Assembly: GCA_963724385.1 (NCBI GenBank)
Contig: CAVRUJ010000002.1
Span: forward strand, 124,001-188,000
DNA length: 64,000 bases
From: DASXQK01 sp963724385
GTDB lineage: Bacteria > Pseudomonadota > Alphaproteobacteria > Dongiales > Dongiaceae
Direction: 5' to 3'
Part shown: positions 62,782 to 64,000 of the stretch, in pieces
Position numbering within the stretch: position 1 is the first letter of the stretch
How the letters are laid out: the number at the start of each line of letters is the position of its first letter
The notes under the pieces: generated by a model
The model's database searches: none
Told to the model about the DNA's origin: nothing
The model's input: the letters and a program-made list of their open reading frames with translations, nothing else
Program-made: the position numbers and the translations under genes

Positions 62782-63719
62782 GCGGCGGCCAGATGCCGGC
62801 CGAATTCCGGCCCGCCCAGCCCCTCTGCGACCCGGGCGAGAAAGCTGTCGAGCAGCGCCTTTGCCGGCTCCGGACTGTTGGCGTCGGCGATTTGCACCGC
62901 CGCCCAGGACGCCGCCAGCAGCCGCAGCACGAGCTTGTATAGATAGAGCCGGCTGCGCCAGGTCTTCTCGGTCCGGCCGAAATAGATCTCCAGCAGCTTC
63001 ACCTCCCGGTCGGGATCGAGATCGCCCTCGATGGCTAACCCGGCCAGATCCCACATCGGCTCGCACATCGCGGCATATTCCCAATCGAGCAGAAGAAGTC
63101 TCTCGCCTGCCGCGATGAAGTTGTGGGGTGCGGGATCGATGTGGCAGGGCTTCGTCGGTCCCCAGCCGGGCCCGAGGATCGGCTCCAGCGGCGCCACCCG
63201 CCGGCGGAGCGCCAGGAGCTCCGGCAGGCGAAGGTCGGCCTCGGCACGCCCCGATTGTCCGGCAAGGCGAAGATACTCGTCCAGCTTGGGATAGAGGCGC
63301 ATGACGCCCCGGAAGGCGAGGCCACTCTCGTGAAGCCGGCGCAACAGGCAGACGGCGGCCGTGAGTTGCGCCGGATCTTCCAGGCTCCGAGGCGAGAGTG
63401 GCGAAGCACCAGAGACATAGCGCGTCAGCATCACGCCGCTGGACGGCTCGATGAACACCAGCTCCGGCGCCAGGCCGATCGAGGCCACCGCGGCCGCGTT
63501 CACCGCCTCATTCGCGCGATCGATGTAGTGTTGCGTCCCCGGGCCCGGTAGGCGCAGCACGAAAACCTGGCCCGCCCCGGCAACGCGAAAGGTTCGGTTG
63601 GTCAGGCTCGCCAGGCGCTCGATTTGCCAATCCGCGCCTCCGGGAAGGCCCGGAATTCGTGCCAGCGCGGCGCGCGCATCCGCGGTCTCGCCATTGATCT
63701 GGCGCAAGGCCTCTGTCAT
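62778..63719 (-). CDS. Choline/aminoglycoside kinase-like phosphotransferase
   Basis: 313 residues of the APH/choline kinase superfamily. N-lobe GGADWQIERLASLTNRTFRV and FVLRLPGPGTQHYIDRANEA (nucleotide-binding Lys replaced by Arg in VLRLP), Brenner-like catalytic segment CHIDPAPHNFIAA with Asp and Asn, and LLLDWEYAAMCEPMWDLAGL, the metal-binding DWEYA...DLA pattern of choline/LicA kinases. A thiamine kinase is an alternative given thiBPQ downstream, but the riboswitch follows this gene, so it is not under TPP control. ATG 63719. Confidence 0.85.
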   Translation of the reverse strand: MTEALRQINGETADARAALARIPGLPGGADWQIERLASLTNRTFRVAGAGQVFVLRLPGPGTQHYIDRANEAVNAAAVASIGLAPELVFIEPSSGVMLTRYVSGASPLSPRSLEDPAQLTAAVCLLRRLHESGLAFRGVMRLYPKLDEYLRLAGQSGRAEADLRLPELLALRRRVAPLEPILGPGWGPTKPCHIDPAPHNFIAAGERLLLLDWEYAAMCEPMWDLAGLAIEGDLDPDREVKLLEIYFGRTEKTWRSRLYLYKLVLRLLAASWAAVQIADANSPEPAKALLDSFLARVAEGLGGPEFGRHLAAA

Positions 63720-63816
63720 GGGCTCGGGCAGGATCGCCGCAGAATGGAATCTGCTGCATGATCCATCATCGTGCAGGCTGATATCTGCAAGAAATCACGA
63801 CCGAACGCGGCGTTCC

Positions 63817-64000
63817 TCAAGGCTGAACCCCAAATCCCGCCGCATTATTCGTCATGTTGGCGATTTCCTTCAGTGCCTCGTCCAATGTCGAGCACCGGAG
63901 AAACAGATCTATGTCAATCTCCCTGGCCAGGAAGCCCTCGAGTTCGGCCGCGAGTACGACGGCATCGGATGACTGCAACCCCATCGCCTCGAAGGTCTGG
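63817..64000 (-). CDS. Acyl carrier protein, C-terminal part (runs off the window)
   Basis: 61 C-terminal codons are visible: QTFEAMGLQSSDAVVLAAEL, EGFLAREIDIDLFLRCSTLD, EALKEIANM, then a 13-residue tail. This is a phosphopantetheine-binding domain: GLQSSDAV replaces the usual GLDSLDAV, keeping the serine that carries the prosthetic group. The start lies beyond base 64000, so I cannot tell a free carrier protein from the end of a larger synthase. The gap to the kinase gene (63720-63816) holds nothing obvious. Confidence 0.7.
   Translation of the reverse strand, partial: QTFEAMGLQSSDAVVLAAELEGFLAREIDIDLFLRCSTLDEALKEIANMTNNAAGFGVQP

Overview
The window looks like chromosomal DNA of an alphaproteobacterium, most likely a Rhodospirillales-like lineage. 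Four things point there: CtrA, CckA and ChpT are all present; DksA has the single-cysteine form usual in that class; the cbb3 oxidase locus is in the ccoNOQP-ccoGHIS order with an FNR/FixK palindrome; and GC content and codon use are high throughout. The exact taxon is an inference. Most genes are housekeeping or core metabolic, packed with short ATGA/GTGA overlaps.

Layout. 1-2.3 kb: alaS (5' part) and recA on the minus strand. 2.7-4.4 kb: a scar made of an IS3-family 5' end fused to an IS1380-family 3' end, followed by a fatty acid desaturase. 4.6-9.6 kb: a regulatory block with the whole CckA-ChpT-CtrA phosphorelay plus csrA and dksA. 9.6-14.1 kb: a two-subunit NAD-type formate dehydrogenase. 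14.3 kb: tRNA-Cys, then poorly known membrane proteins, an Hpt protein, a zinc-ribbon protein, a cytochrome c, a methyltransferase, a lipoprotein and a sugar aminotransferase, up to 20.7 kb.

20.9-30.0 kb is the most distinctive part. It holds a nicotinamidase-like hydrolase and an enamidase on the plus strand. Convergent to them is a six-gene minus-strand operon encoding a xanthine-dehydrogenase-type hydroxylase (FAD subunit plus fused 2Fe-2S/Mo subunit), a 6-hydroxynicotinate reductase, a UPF0280 (ApbE-superfamily) protein and two paralogous 'amino acid synthesis' (DUF1185) proteins. Together they resemble the reductive nicotinate route known from Eubacterium barkeri: nicotinamide to nicotinate to 6-hydroxynicotinate to tetrahydro-6-oxonicotinate to 2-formylglutarate. 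Three extra gene families here have no assigned role.

30-38 kb: a polyamine-type ABC importer with an isochorismatase-like hydrolase and a GH63 glycosidase, a lone receiver protein and a fragment of a cobalamin-binding domain. 38-47 kb: sufS and the complete cbb3 oxidase locus including the 49-residue CcoQ. 47-50 kb: an NDP-forming acyl-CoA synthetase fused to a GNAT acetyltransferase, divergent from ccoN across a perfect TTGAT-N4-ATCAA site. 50-56 kb: LPS inner-core heptose genes (waaF, waaC, hldD, hldE, gmhA). 56-64 kb: a prolyl-oligopeptidase-like protein without its catalytic serine, a class III aminotransferase, thiBPQ behind a TPP riboswitch, a choline-kinase-like protein and the end of an acyl carrier protein gene.

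Small palindromic repeats are a recurring theme. A 50-bp REP-like element occurs three times, twice as an inverted pair. Other palindromes supply the stop codons of dksA and fdhA, fill the gap between enamidase and the opposing operon, and one is inserted in frame inside waaF.
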